Notes: generated from the sequence alone by a model not told the origin. A stretch of DNA of 64,000 bases from Mycobacterium sp. ENV421 (GCF_002887815.1 NZ_PDHO01000021.1:1-64000); one strand, 5' to 3'. Positions 6,746 to 15,566 are shown, counted from the first letter of the stretch. A program made the numbers and translations.

Positions 6746-8914
6746 TTACAGCATGCAGCTGACGCAACCCTCCACTTCAGTCCCCTCCAGCGCCATCTGG
6801 CGAAGGCGGATGTAGTAGAGCGTCTTGATCCCCTTGCGCCAGGCGTAGATCTGCGCCTTGTTGACCTCGCGGGTATCGGCGGTGTCCTTGAAGAACAGCG
6901 TCAGCGAAAGCCCTTGGTCCACATGCTGAGTGGCGGCGGCGTACGTGTCGATGATCTTCTCGTAGCCGATCTCGTACGCGTCCTGGTAGTACTCCAGGTT
7001 GTCGTTGGTCATGTAGGGCGCCGGGTAGTAGACGCGGCCGATCTTGCCTTCCTTGCGGATCTCGACCTTGCTCGCCACCGGGTGGATCGACGATGTCGAG
7101 TGGTTGATGTAAGAGATCGATCCGGTCGGCGGCACCGCCTGCAGGTTCTGGTTGTAGATGCCGTTCTTCTGCACCGATTCCTTGAGCCGCAACCAATCCT
7201 CTTGGGTCGGAATGCGAATGCCCGCCTTGGAGAAGAGCTCGCGCACCCGCTCGGTTGCCGGCTCCCACACCTGATCGGTGTACTTGTCGAAGAACTCACC
7301 GCTGGCGTACTTCGACTTCTCGAAGCCCTTGAACGTGGTGCCCCGCTCGATGGCGAGCTTGTTCGACGCGCGCAGCGCGTGGTAGAGCACCGTGTAGAAG
7401 TACATGTTGGTGAAGTCGATGCCCTCTTCAGATCCGTAGAAGATCCGTTCGCGCGCAAGGTATCCGTGCAGGTTCATCTGGCCCAAGCCGATGGCGTGCG
7501 AGTCGTTGTTGCCCTGCTCGATCGAGGGGACCGACCAGATGTGCGTCTGATCGCTCACCGCGGTCAACCCGCGAATGGCCACCTCGATGGTCTGCGCGAA
7601 GTCCGGTGAGTCCATCGCCTTGGCGATGTTCAGCGAACCCAGGTTGCAGGAGATGTCCTTGCCCACCTTGGAATACGACAGATCCTCGTTGAACACCGAC
7701 GGCGTCGACACCTGCAGGATTTCCGAGCACAGGTTGGAGTGCGTGATCTTGCCATCAATGGGATTAGCTCGATTGACCGTGTCCTCGAACATGATGTAGG
7801 GGTAGCCCGACTCGAACTGCAGCTCGGCCAGCGTCTGGAAGAACTCGCGAGCCTTGATCTTGGTCTTGCGGATCCGCGCGTCGTCGACCATCTCGTGGTA
7901 CTTCTCGGTGACCGAGATGTCGGCGAACGGAACGCCGTACACACGCTCGACGTCGTACGGCGAGAACAGGTACATGTCCTCGTTCTTCTTGGCCAGCTCG
8001 AAGGTGATGTCGGGAATCACCACACCCAGCGAGAGGGTCTTGATGCGGATCTTCTCGTCGGCGTTCTCCCGCTTGGTGTCCAGGAAGCGGTAGATGTCGG
8101 GGTGATGCGCGTGCAGGTAGACCGCGCCGGCACCTTGACGGGCTCCGAGCTGGTTGGCGTAGGAGAACGAGTCCTCCAGCAGCTTCATGATCGGGATGAC
8201 GCCCGAGCTCTGGTTCTCGATGTTCTTGATCGGTGCGCCATGCTCGCGAATGTTGGTCAGTAGCAGGGCAACTCCGCCACCGCGCTTGGACAGCTGCAGC
8301 GCGGAGTTGATCGAACGGCCGATCGACTCCATGTTGTCCTCGATGCGCAGCAGGAAGCAGCTCACCGGCTCGCCGCGCTGCGCCTTGCCCGAGTTCAGGA
8401 ATGTCGGGGTGGCCGGCTGGAACCGTCCGTCGATGATCTCGTCGACCAGCTTCTCGGCCAGCGTGGTGTCACCGGCGGCCAGCGTCAGCGCAACCATCAC
8501 CACGCGGTCCTCGAACCGCTCGAGGTAACGCTTCCCGTCGAACGTCTTCAGCGTGTACGAGGTGTAGTACTTGAACGCGCCGAGGAAGGTCGGGAACCGA
8601 AACTTCTTGGCGTACGCGCGGTCGGTCAGCGTCTTGACGAAGTTGCGCGAGTACTGATCGAGAACCTCACGCTCGTAATAGTTCTCGCGAATCAGGTAGT
8701 CGAGCTTCTCGTCCTGATTGTGAAAGAACACGGTGTTCTGGTTCACGTGCTCGAGGAAGTACTGACGCGCGGCCAGACGATCCATGTCGAACTGGATCTT
8801 GCCGTCGGCGTCGTACAGATTCAGCATCGCGTTGAGCGCGTGGTAGTCGGTCTCCCCCGGCAACGCGTGCCCTGACGTCGTTACAGGCTCAGCAGCTGTG
8901 ACTGTAGGTGGCAC
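6746..8914 (-). CDS. nrdE: Class Ib ribonucleoside-diphosphate reductase, large subunit NrdE
   Basis: A 722-residue class Ib reductase large subunit that converts ribonucleoside diphosphates to deoxyribonucleotides with the NrdF radical subunit. The active-site cysteines are visible (GEPVSCFLLRI, HSNLCSEILQ), as are the substrate loop IEQGNNDSHAIGLGQMNLHG and the C-terminal redox pair EGCVSCML that is recharged by NrdH. The length is normal. Its start overlaps the end of nrdI by 34 bp, and it is the third gene of nrdH-nrdI-nrdE. No nrdF is in the operon, as in other mycobacteria where nrdF2 is separate. Confidence 0.97.
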   Translation of the reverse strand: MPPTVTAAEPVTTSGHALPGETDYHALNAMLNLYDADGKIQFDMDRLAARQYFLEHVNQNTVFFHNQDEKLDYLIRENYYEREVLDQYSRNFVKTLTDRAYAKKFRFPTFLGAFKYYTSYTLKTFDGKRYLERFEDRVVMVALTLAAGDTTLAEKLVDEIIDGRFQPATPTFLNSGKAQRGEPVSCFLLRIEDNMESIGRSINSALQLSKRGGGVALLLTNIREHGAPIKNIENQSSGVIPIMKLLEDSFSYANQLGARQGAGAVYLHAHHPDIYRFLDTKRENADEKIRIKTLSLGVVIPDITFELAKKNEDMYLFSPYDVERVYGVPFADISVTEKYHEMVDDARIRKTKIKAREFFQTLAELQFESGYPYIMFEDTVNRANPIDGKITHSNLCSEILQVSTPSVFNEDLSYSKVGKDISCNLGSLNIAKAMDSPDFAQTIEVAIRGLTAVSDQTHIWSVPSIEQGNNDSHAIGLGQMNLHGYLARERIFYGSEEGIDFTNMYFYTVLYHALRASNKLAIERGTTFKGFEKSKYASGEFFDKYTDQVWEPATERVRELFSKAGIRIPTQEDWLRLKESVQKNGIYNQNLQAVPPTGSISYINHSTSSIHPVASKVEIRKEGKIGRVYYPAPYMTNDNLEYYQDAYEIGYEKIIDTYAAATQHVDQGLSLTLFFKDTADTREVNKAQIYAWRKGIKTLYYIRLRQMALEGTEVEGCVSCML

Positions 8915-9366
8915 GTGTCCTCGTCCTTCCAGAATTTCGTTAACTCCGCACGGACGGCTTCGACGTCCTCAGCGGTGCCCATCATTTCGAAGCGATATAG
9001 ATTCGGCACCCTGCACTTGTGCGCGACCAGCGTCGCCGCGAAGCAGTATTCGGCACCGAATTGAGTGTTGCCTGCCCCGATCACGCCGCGGATCAAGGAC
9101 CGATTGTGCGGATTGTTTAAAAACTTGATGACCTGCTTGGGGACGTATCCCTTGGCCTCGAGGTGTGGGCTGTCCCCCCGCCCCCTGCCGTAGGTCGGCA
9201 GGAGCAGGACGTAGGGCCCGTGCACCTCGATGTGCTCGTGAAGGGGAATCCGGATGGCCGGCACGCCCAGCTTCTGCACGAAGCGGTGGGTGTTCTCCGA
9301 AACGCTCGAGAAGTACACCAACCGCTCCGGGCCCGCCAGGCTGGGGCCGCCATCCGGATTCATCAC
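8881..9366 (-). CDS. nrdI: NrdI flavodoxin-like ribonucleotide reductase stimulatory protein
   Basis: A 161-residue flavodoxin-fold protein. VYFSSVSENTHRFVQKLG is the phosphate-binding loop for FMN, and PTYGRG and GVIGAGNTQFGAEYCFA are the characteristic later loops. NrdI supplies oxidant for assembly of the NrdF manganese-tyrosyl radical cofactor. It sits between nrdH (25-bp gap) and nrdE (34-bp overlap). Confidence 0.96.
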   Translation of the reverse strand: MMNPDGGPSLAGPERLVYFSSVSENTHRFVQKLGVPAIRIPLHEHIEVHGPYVLLLPTYGRGRGDSPHLEAKGYVPKQVIKFLNNPHNRSLIRGVIGAGNTQFGAEYCFAATLVAHKCRVPNLYRFEMMGTAEDVEAVRAELTKFWKDEDTCHLQSQLLSL

Positions 9367-9391
9367 ATCTCTTTCCGTGGCGCCCAGACCG

Positions 9392-9631
9392 CTAAGCGCT
9401 CAGTGCGGCACCGGAGAGGGCCTTGATCCGATCCGGCCGGAAGCCCGACCAGTGATCGCCGCCGGCAACGACGACCGGAGCCTGCAGGTAACCCATCGCC
9501 ATCACGTAGTCGCGGGCCTCCGCGTCCTCGGTGATGTCGACGACGTCGTAGGTCAGACCCGACTTGTCCAGGGCCTTGTAGGTCATGTTGCACTGCACGC
9601 AGGCGGGCTTGGTGTAGACGGTGATGGTCAT
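9392..9631 (-). CDS. nrdH: NrdH glutaredoxin-like redoxin
   Basis: A 79-residue NrdH redoxin with the CVQC active-site pair at residues 11-14 and the WSGFRPD motif that distinguishes NrdH from ordinary glutaredoxins. It is reduced by thioredoxin reductase and passes electrons to NrdE. It is the first gene of the operon; the 190 bp upstream lead to candidate NrdR boxes. Confidence 0.97.
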   Translation of the reverse strand: MTITVYTKPACVQCNMTYKALDKSGLTYDVVDITEDAEARDYVMAMGYLQAPVVVAGGDHWSGFRPDRIKALSGAALSA

Positions 9632-9815
9632 CTGCGGTATGGCTCCTCAGCGAAACATAGAGATGTACTCAGGCGGACTGGCTGTGCGCAGGCACTCATG
9701 AACATTCAGCGAGCTGTCGGACCGTGAAATTCCTGACCGGCGGAGCCGCTCGGACCGACATCTCAGCTTCGGTTCCGGCGATCCGGCGGACCTGTGACTT
9801 TTTGGTCTGTCGGCC

Positions 9816-9869
9816 TGTCGAACACTACACCTAGTGTCCGACAGCACGAAGAGATACAACATGTTCTGA
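9816..9869 (-). promoter_or_regulatory. nrdH: Tandem NrdR-box candidates controlling nrdHIE
   Basis: ACACTACACCTAGTGT at 9822-9837 matches 13 of 16 positions of the NrdR consensus as I recall it (acaCwAtATaTwGtgt), and lies in a 28-bp imperfect palindrome (9816-9843). A weaker copy at 9854-9869 (11 of 16, centred on AACATGTT) lies 32 bp away, about three helical turns, matching the known paired arrangement of NrdR boxes. ATP/dATP-dependent NrdR repression of nrdHIE is the expected role. Confidence 0.7.
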
Positions 9870-10026
9870 ATAACAATTCTGAAATTCCCTGGTCGTAAGC
9901 CCTTCACCCCTTCCCCGCCCGGCGTGTCGCATGTCACAACACGCCGTACGGCACCAACGAGGCCTAGATGTACCACTGGGCACCGACACCGCGGCCGGGC
10001 GCGGCCATGACGGGACGTCGAATAGC

Positions 10027-10058
10027 AAAAGGCCACCGGTGCACAGCACCGGCGGCCT
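10027..10058 (-). terminator. Intrinsic terminator of the FMN reductase gene
   Basis: Read on the minus strand, a GGCC-x-CCGGTGC / GCACCGG-x-GGCC stem with a 3-base loop is followed by TTTT. It begins about 20 bp after the stop of the FMN reductase gene. Confidence 0.75.
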
Positions 10059-10078
10059 CGTGCGAGCGGGGTGGTGTA

Positions 10079-10621
10079 TCAGCCCACCTCGGCGGCGAGC
10101 TTGCCGACCACGTCACGCACCGCGGCGGACACGTCGGAGTTCTCCCGCGGATGCTTGCCGTCGAAGGTCGTGGACGGCACCGACAGCTTCAGCGACTCCA
10201 CCACCCTGGGGCCGGCGATACCGAACGACTTGCGGGTCTCGTCGTGCGCCCAGACCCCGCCGTATTGACCGAGGGCCGACCCGATGACCGCCAGCGGCTT
10301 GTCCTTCAGCGCGCCGTTGCCGTACGGACGCGACAACCAGTCGATCGCGTTCTTGAGCACACCGGGAATGCTCCCGTTGTATTCCGGGGTCACCACCAGT
10401 GCCGCGTCGGCCTGCGCGGCCGCGGCCCGCAACGCCACCACGGGAGCGGGGGCATCCTCGGTGTCGAGGTCCTCGTTGTAGTGCGGCAGGTCTCCCAGCC
10501 CGTCATACACGGTGACGGTGACACCGTCCGGCGCCGCTTCCGCCGCGAGCTCTGCCAGCTGGCGATTGACCGAGGCCGCCCGCAAGCTGCCTACGAGTGC
10601 CAGCACATTGATGTCCGCCAT
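10079..10621 (-). CDS. NADPH-dependent FMN reductase family protein
   Basis: A 180-residue flavodoxin-like reductase. GSLRAASVNRQLAELA (about 11-26) is the FMN phosphate loop, and PEYNGSIPGVLKNAIDWLSRP (about 77-97) is the strongly conserved second motif. It would reduce FMN, quinones or related acceptors with NADPH. It corresponds in position to the gene I recall as Rv3054c of M. tuberculosis. It is divergent from a TetR gene across a perfect 20-bp palindrome, so it is a likely target of that repressor. Confidence 0.93.
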   Translation of the reverse strand: MADINVLALVGSLRAASVNRQLAELAAEAAPDGVTVTVYDGLGDLPHYNEDLDTEDAPAPVVALRAAAAQADAALVVTPEYNGSIPGVLKNAIDWLSRPYGNGALKDKPLAVIGSALGQYGGVWAHDETRKSFGIAGPRVVESLKLSVPSTTFDGKHPRENSDVSAAVRDVVGKLAAEVG

Positions 10622-10661
10622 GTCGCAATCCCTTCAGTCGTTCGCGATCCTCCCACGGCAG

Positions 10662-10681
10662 AACCGGACCATGGTCCGGTT
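10662..10681. promoter_or_regulatory. Perfect 20-bp palindromic operator
   Basis: AACCGGACCATGGTCCGGTT is an exact palindrome lying 41 bp upstream of the FMN reductase start and 22 bp upstream of the TetR start. A site of this size and symmetry between a TetR gene and a divergent gene is the classical autoregulatory TetR operator. Confidence 0.75.
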
Positions 10682-10702
10682 TATTTCCCGCTGAGCTAAA
10701 GT

Positions 10703-11311
10703 GTGAGAGTGAGCGCGATCTCCGGGGCCAATGAGCTGCCCCTGTCCGCGCCGCAGGAACGGGGCGACGCCGCCCGAAACCGGCTGCTGCTGCTCGACGC
10801 GGCCCGCACCCTGATCGCCGAACGAGGCGCCGATGCGGTCTCCATGGACGACATCGCCGCCGCCGCGGGTGTCGGCAAGGGCACGTTGTTCCGGCGCTTC
10901 GGCAGCCGCGCCGGGCTGATGATGGTCCTGCTCGACGAGGACGAGCGCGCGATCCAGCAGGCCTTCCTGTTCGGGCCGGCTCCACTGGGCCCGGAGGCCC
11001 CACCGCTGCAACGACTTCTGGCCTTCGGGCGCGAACGGCTGCGCTTCGTGCAAACCCACCGCGACCTGCTTCTCGACGCCAACCGCGATCCCGATTCCCG
11101 TTACAGTGCGCCGTTCGCGGTGATGCACACCCACATCCGGGTGCTTCTGCAGGCCGCAGGCAGCACCGGCGATCTCGACGCGCAGGCCGATGCGCTGCTC
11201 GCGCTGCTCGACGCCGACTACGTCAGCCGCCAGCTCCTCGATCGGGGCCGCTCGCTGGACACCCTGGGCGATGCGTGGGACAGCGTTGCGCGCAAGCTGT
11301 GCGGGACGTGA
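10703..11311 (+). CDS. TetR/AcrR-family regulator coupled to dinB2
   Basis: A 202-residue TetR protein. The HTH lies at about residues 24-70 (RNRLLLLDAARTLIAERGADA, then VSMDDIAAAAGVGKGTLFRRFGSRAGL), followed by a helical ligand-binding domain. It starts at GTG 10703 (or the GTG two codons on). Its stop overlaps the GTG start of the polymerase gene (GTGA), so repressor and polymerase are co-translated. This is the same order as the genes I recall as Rv3055-Rv3056. Confidence 0.92.
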   Translation: MRVSAISGANELPLSAPQERGDAARNRLLLLDAARTLIAERGADAVSMDDIAAAAGVGKGTLFRRFGSRAGLMMVLLDEDERAIQQAFLFGPAPLGPEAPPLQRLLAFGRERLRFVQTHRDLLLDANRDPDSRYSAPFAVMHTHIRVLLQAAGSTGDLDAQADALLALLDADYVSRQLLDRGRSLDTLGDAWDSVARKLCGT

Positions 11312-12354
11312 CTGCACCACCCGCCCGCGACTGGGTCCTGCACGTCGACCTCGATCAGTTCCTGGCCTCGGTCGAACTGCGCCGCCACCCCGAACTCGTG
11401 GGCCTACCGGTGATCGTCGGCGGCAGTGGCGATCCCACCGAGCCACGCAAGGTCGTGACCTGTGCGTCGTATGAGGCCCGCGGCTTCGGCGTGCACGCGG
11501 GGATGCCGTTGCGTAGCGCAGCACGCAAGTGTCCGGATGCGACGTTCCTGCCCTCGGATCCGCCCGCCTACGACGAAGCCTCCGACCAGGTGATGGGTCT
11601 GCTCCGCGATCTCGGCCACCCGGTCGAGGTGTGGGGCTGGGACGAGGCCTACGTCGGCGCCCGGGTCGCCGACCCGGTGGAGCTGGCCGAGCGGATCCGC
11701 ACCGTGATCGCCGCCGAGACCGGGCTGGTCTGTTCGGTGGGCATCAGCGACAACAAACAGCGGGCCAAGGTCGCGACCGGCTTCGGCAAACCGGACGGCG
11801 TGTACACCCTCACCGATACCAACTGGATGGAGCAGATGGGCGCCCGCCCGGTGGACGCGCTGTGGGGTGTCGGACCGAAGACCACGAAAAAGCTTGCCGC
11901 CCTCGGTATTACGACGGTGCGAGAGCTCGCGTCAGCCGATGCCGAATTGCTCACCGCGACGTTCGGACCGCGCACCGGCCTCTGGCTGTTACTGCTGGCC
12001 AAAGGCGGCGGCGACACGACGGTCAGCGCCGAGCCGTGGATTCCGCGGTCCCGCAGTCACGTCATGACATTTCCGCGCGACCTGACCGAGCGCGCCGACA
12101 TGGACGCCGCGATCGTCGATCTCGCGCGCCACGCGCTCACCGACGTCGTCGCCCAGTCGCGCATCGTCACCCGGGTGGCGGTCACGGTGCGCACCAACAC
12201 GTTCTACACCCGCACCAAGATCCGCAAACTCGACGAGCCGACCGTCGCCGGCGAGGTGATCACGACCGCTGCACTGCGCGTGCTCGACCTCTTCGACCTC
12301 GACCGGCCGGTGCGCCTGCTCGGGGTGCGCCTGGAACTGGCCTCACCCGCGTAG
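11308..12354 (+). CDS. dinB2: Y-family DNA polymerase IV, DinB2 type
   Basis: A 348-residue error-prone translesion polymerase. The catalytic acidic residues are in HVDLDQF (about 12-18) and WGWDEAYV, and the helix-hairpin-helix thumb (LWGVGPKTTKKLAALGI) follows. The residue after the Phe in DQFLASVE is Leu. This corresponds to the unusual Leu steric gate of M. smegmatis DinB2, which allows ribonucleotide use, whereas DinB1 has an aromatic residue there. There is no C-terminal beta-clamp motif that I can see. GTG 11308 is chosen because it overlaps the TetR stop; an in-frame ATG at 11275 would intrude into the TetR gene. Confidence 0.93.
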   Translation: MTAPPARDWVLHVDLDQFLASVELRRHPELVGLPVIVGGSGDPTEPRKVVTCASYEARGFGVHAGMPLRSAARKCPDATFLPSDPPAYDEASDQVMGLLRDLGHPVEVWGWDEAYVGARVADPVELAERIRTVIAAETGLVCSVGISDNKQRAKVATGFGKPDGVYTLTDTNWMEQMGARPVDALWGVGPKTTKKLAALGITTVRELASADAELLTATFGPRTGLWLLLLAKGGGDTTVSAEPWIPRSRSHVMTFPRDLTERADMDAAIVDLARHALTDVVAQSRIVTRVAVTVRTNTFYTRTKIRKLDEPTVAGEVITTAALRVLDLFDLDRPVRLLGVRLELASPA

Positions 12355-12449
12355 CCAAACCTGGCCGAACCGTTTGCTTCCTGGTCGATCGGCGTTCACC
12401 TGAACCCCGTTGAATCCCCAGGCAATACACAGCAGACAAGGAGCATCGG

Positions 12450-13976
12450 GTGGCCGCCAGCAGATACGGGAGAGTGACAGCGATCGTCGGCGTCGTGGTG
12501 GTCCTACCACTGGCGGCATGCGCCGGCACCGATCAGAAGAGTTCCGTCGGGGACACGGTCAGCCGTGCCGCCCACGGTGACATCGCGGCCCCTGGTGGGG
12601 CCCGCAGGTTGTCCGGCGACCAGTCGAAAGCCCTGAGCGCGAACATCTCTGACGCCAAGGCGAAAAACATCATCCTTCTCATCGGCGACGGTATGGGCGA
12701 TTCGGAGATCACCATCGCCCGCAACTACGCGAAGGGTGCCGCGGGCGCTTTCGACGGTATCGACGCACTCCCGCTGACGGGGCAGTACACCACCTACGCC
12801 TTACACAAGAACGGCAAACCCAACTACGTCACCGACTCGGCGGCAAGTGCCACCGGCTGGTCCACCGGCGTCAAGACCTACAACGGGGCGCTCGGCATCG
12901 ACATCAAGGGCGCCAAACACGCCACCATCCTGGAGCTGGCCAAGGCCCAGGGCTTCGCCACCGGCGACGTGAGCACTGCCGCAATCCAGGATGCCACCCC
13001 TGCGGCGCTGTTCTCCCACATCAGCGAACGGGATTGCTACGGGCCCGAGGAGACGGCGAAGGACTGCAAGACCGAGACGCTGGAAAGCGGCGGCCCGGGA
13101 TCGGTGACCGAGCAGATGCTGGCGGCGCGGCCGGACATCACCCTCGGCGGTGGCTTCGAGACGTTCAACCAGACCGCGGCCGGAGGAGATTTCGCGGGCA
13201 AGACGCTCGAGGTCCAGGCAAAGGAGCGCGGTTACCAGATCGTCCGCACCGCAGCCGAATTGGCCGCCGTCACCAAGGCGGACAAGGATGCACCGGTGCT
13301 GGGGCTGTTCGCCGACGGCAACATGCCGGTGAGCTGGACGGGTGGACCGGCCGTGCGGCAGGGCTACCTGCAGCCCGCGTCGACATGCACTGACAATCCC
13401 AAACACACTGCGAGCGTGCCGAAGTTGGCCGATATGACGCAGAAGGCCATCGACGTCTTGTCGACGAACCAGGCCGGCAAGGACAAAGGCTTCTTCCTCC
13501 AAGTGGAAGGCGCATCGATCGACAAGCGCGACCACGCCGCCGACCCGTGTGGCCAGATCGGCGAGACGGTCGACCTGGACGCCGCGGTGTCCAAGGCGCT
13601 CGACTTCGCGCGCAAGGACGGAAACACACTGGTCATCTTGACCGCCGATCACGGGCACACCAGCCAGATCGTCGAGGAGTACAGCGAGGACGACCTGCGG
13701 GCCTTGTCGGAGGATTCCAAGCAGCCCATCGAGCGGGTGCGCGACGTGATGTATCCGGGCCTCACCAGGGTGCTGACCACTGCCGACGATGCACCGATGA
13801 TCGTCAGTTATGGCACGTCGGCGGATGTCGGCGTCGAGGACGAGACCCACACCGGCACCCAGGTGCGGCTGGCCGCCTACGGTCCACGAGCAGGCAACGT
13901 CGCCGGGCTGACGGATCAGACCGATCTCTTCGTCACAATGACCGACGCACTGGGAATCGACCGGAACACCAAGTAG
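12450..13976 (+). CDS. PhoA-family alkaline phosphatase, predicted lipoprotein
   Basis: A 508-residue alkaline phosphatase. The nucleophilic Ser is in VTDSAASATGW. The metal ligands are recognisable: IGDGMGDSE near residue 80, EGASIDKRDHAAD, LTADHGHTSQI and the late ETHTGTQV. The N-terminus has a signal with a lipobox (LPLAAC, Cys about residue 25), so it is likely anchored on the outer face of the cytoplasmic membrane, releasing phosphate from organic esters. GTG 12450 follows a good AAGGAG site. It is not part of the syntenic M. tuberculosis block, so it is an insertion here. Confidence 0.95.
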   Translation: MAASRYGRVTAIVGVVVVLPLAACAGTDQKSSVGDTVSRAAHGDIAAPGGARRLSGDQSKALSANISDAKAKNIILLIGDGMGDSEITIARNYAKGAAGAFDGIDALPLTGQYTTYALHKNGKPNYVTDSAASATGWSTGVKTYNGALGIDIKGAKHATILELAKAQGFATGDVSTAAIQDATPAALFSHISERDCYGPEETAKDCKTETLESGGPGSVTEQMLAARPDITLGGGFETFNQTAAGGDFAGKTLEVQAKERGYQIVRTAAELAAVTKADKDAPVLGLFADGNMPVSWTGGPAVRQGYLQPASTCTDNPKHTASVPKLADMTQKAIDVLSTNQAGKDKGFFLQVEGASIDKRDHAADPCGQIGETVDLDAAVSKALDFARKDGNTLVILTADHGHTSQIVEEYSEDDLRALSEDSKQPIERVRDVMYPGLTRVLTTADDAPMIVSYGTSADVGVEDETHTGTQVRLAAYGPRAGNVAGLTDQTDLFVTMTDALGIDRNTK

Positions 13977-14002
13977 GACAGTCCCGCTCGGATGACGCCG
14001 GT

Positions 14003-14872
14003 TCAGCCCGGCGGACTCGATGTCGCTCCACGCGGGCGCAACACGCGCGTGAAGAACACGTTCACCCGTCGCATCGCGACGCTGTACGGCCACCACGCCA
14101 GCCGTTTGAACGCGTAGAAGGCGCGAATATCGACCGAGGTGTAGATCAGGAAACGGTTCTTGGTCACACCGACCAGGATCTTGTCGGCGACTTTCTCCGG
14201 CGAGACAGCGTGCCCACTGAACCGCTTGACCCACCGCTGCACCTTGGGATGGTCGCGATCCACGCCGGCGATCTGGACCGTCTGCACCAACGGGGTGTCG
14301 ACGGCGCCGGGCACCACGAGTGAGACCCCGATGTCGTGGCGGGCCAGATCGAAACGCAGTACCTCCGAAAGTCCGCGCAGGCCATACTTGCTCGCGCTGT
14401 AGGCGGCATGCCACGGCAGTGCGACCAGTCCCGCTGCCGATGACACGTTGACCAATTGGCCGCCGCGGCCGGCGGCCACCATCGGCGGCAGGAACGTCTC
14501 GATGACGTGGATCGGGCCCATCAGGTTGACGTCGACCATCGACCGCCAGTGGTGGTGGGTGAGCTGATCGACGGTCCCCCACGCCGAGATCCCGGCGATG
14601 TTCATGACGATGTCCATCGCGGGCCGGCGGGTGTGGATGTCGGCGGCGAACCCGGCCACCGCGTCGTAGTCGGAGATGTCCAGCGCGCGATGCTCGGGAA
14701 CCTCGGCGCCAAGCGCACGGGCCTCGGCAACGGTCTGTTCCAGGCCGTCGGCGTTGATATCGGTCAGATACAGCTCGGCCCCGTCGCGGGCCAGCCGAAG
14801 AGCGGTGGCCCGGCCGATGCCGCTGGCTGCGCCCGTGATGAACACCCTCTTGCCCGCGAAGCCGTCAGCCAT
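14003..14872 (-). CDS. SDR-family oxidoreductase (Rv3057c-like position)
   Basis: A 289-residue SDR with TGAASGIG (14-21), MNIAG in place of NNAG (about 91-95), VSSAAG and the active YSASK. The long C-terminal extension (about residues 215-289, with YAFKRLAWWPYSV) is typical of mycobacterial lipid-acting SDRs and may contact the membrane. It follows a TetR gene on the same strand by 3 bp, matching the M. tuberculosis order SDR-TetR-cyp136. The substrate is unknown; a lipid or steroid alcohol is a guess. Confidence 0.92.
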   Translation of the reverse strand: MADGFAGKRVFITGAASGIGRATALRLARDGAELYLTDINADGLEQTVAEARALGAEVPEHRALDISDYDAVAGFAADIHTRRPAMDIVMNIAGISAWGTVDQLTHHHWRSMVDVNLMGPIHVIETFLPPMVAAGRGGQLVNVSSAAGLVALPWHAAYSASKYGLRGLSEVLRFDLARHDIGVSLVVPGAVDTPLVQTVQIAGVDRDHPKVQRWVKRFSGHAVSPEKVADKILVGVTKNRFLIYTSVDIRAFYAFKRLAWWPYSVAMRRVNVFFTRVLRPRGATSSPPG

Positions 14873-14875
14873 CGA

Positions 14876-15514
14876 TCAGTCGCCGACCCGTCCGCCCCAC
14901 AACGCGTGCAGCCACAGCTTTTCCAGGATGCGCACCGCTTTGTCGAGGTCGCGGTGCGGTCCGACGAATGCGGTCTCCACGGAGAGCGTCATCGCGGTTG
15001 TCGCCGTGAGGATCCGGACCAGCCCGTGAATGTCGTCGCTGATCGGGTCGGCGGTGCCGTTGCGGATCTCGGCTTCGACGATCGGCACGATCTGATCGAT
15101 CACCGCGTCGTTGTAGCGGTCCAGGATCTCGCGGATCTCGGCGTCGGTGTGGCGGGCGGCGTTGCAGGCCGACATCACCGGATCGTTGTGCGCATAAACC
15201 ACGGCGGCGCTGCGCACCATGCGTTCCGCGAACGCCGTCGGGGTCTCGGCGGGTCCGCGCGGGGCGAACGAGTGGGTGAGTTCCTCGAGTTCGTGGGCGG
15301 CCTCGCCGACGATGTGGGCCAGCACGGCGTACTTGGAGTCGAAGTAGAAGTAGAAGCCGGAACGCGCGACCCCGGCCCGATCGCTGATCGTGCTGACCGA
15401 GAGCTCGGCGAACGGCTTCTCTTCGAGCAGCTCGCGAACCGCCTGGACGATGGCGTGCCGCTGCTTGTCGCCACGGCGACGCGGCGCCTCGACGGGGTCT
15501 TGCTGAGCGGTCAC
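14876..15514 (-). CDS. TetR-family regulator divergent from cyp136
   Basis: A 212-residue TetR protein started at GTG 15514, which has AAGGTG 6 bp upstream. A longer open frame on this strand is the shadow of cyp136. The HTH is at about residues 15-60 (KQRHAIVQAVRELLEE, VSTISDRAGVARSGFYFYFDSKYAVL). The C-terminal domain is helical. It shares the 138-bp divergent promoter region with cyp136 and is followed by an SDR, so it probably controls both through the CTTGAC-N4-GTCAAG site. Confidence 0.9.
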   Translation of the reverse strand: MTAQQDPVEAPRRRGDKQRHAIVQAVRELLEEKPFAELSVSTISDRAGVARSGFYFYFDSKYAVLAHIVGEAAHELEELTHSFAPRGPAETPTAFAERMVRSAAVVYAHNDPVMSACNAARHTDAEIREILDRYNDAVIDQIVPIVEAEIRNGTADPISDDIHGLVRILTATTAMTLSVETAFVGPHRDLDKAVRILEKLWLHALWGGRVGD

Positions 15515-15550
15515 CCGTTCACCTTGCACCACGCCGGGGGCGAAGTGAAA

Positions 15551-15566
15551 CTTGACATGCGTCAAG
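15551..15566. promoter_or_regulatory. Operator between the TetR gene and cyp136
   Basis: CTTGACATGCGTCAAG has 6-bp arms that are exact complements with a 4-bp centre, flanked by A-rich runs on both sides. It lies midway in the divergent intergenic region. Confidence 0.6.

Larger units (their letters stand above)
9632..10078. other. 447-bp regulatory spacer upstream of nrdH
   Basis: No gene is seen here. The spacer holds the candidate NrdR boxes (9816-9869), a further inverted repeat (CGGCGTGT at 9920-9927 with its exact complement at 9939-9946), and the terminator of the FMN reductase gene near its right end. The first 180 bp upstream of nrdH would be a long 5' leader if transcription starts near the boxes; I see no clear ORF in it. 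Confidence 0.6.

Noticed and set aside
12801..14582. A 593-codon minus-strand frame antisense to the alkaline phosphatase
   Set aside because: It covers the opposite strand of PhoA and an SDR with no family features.
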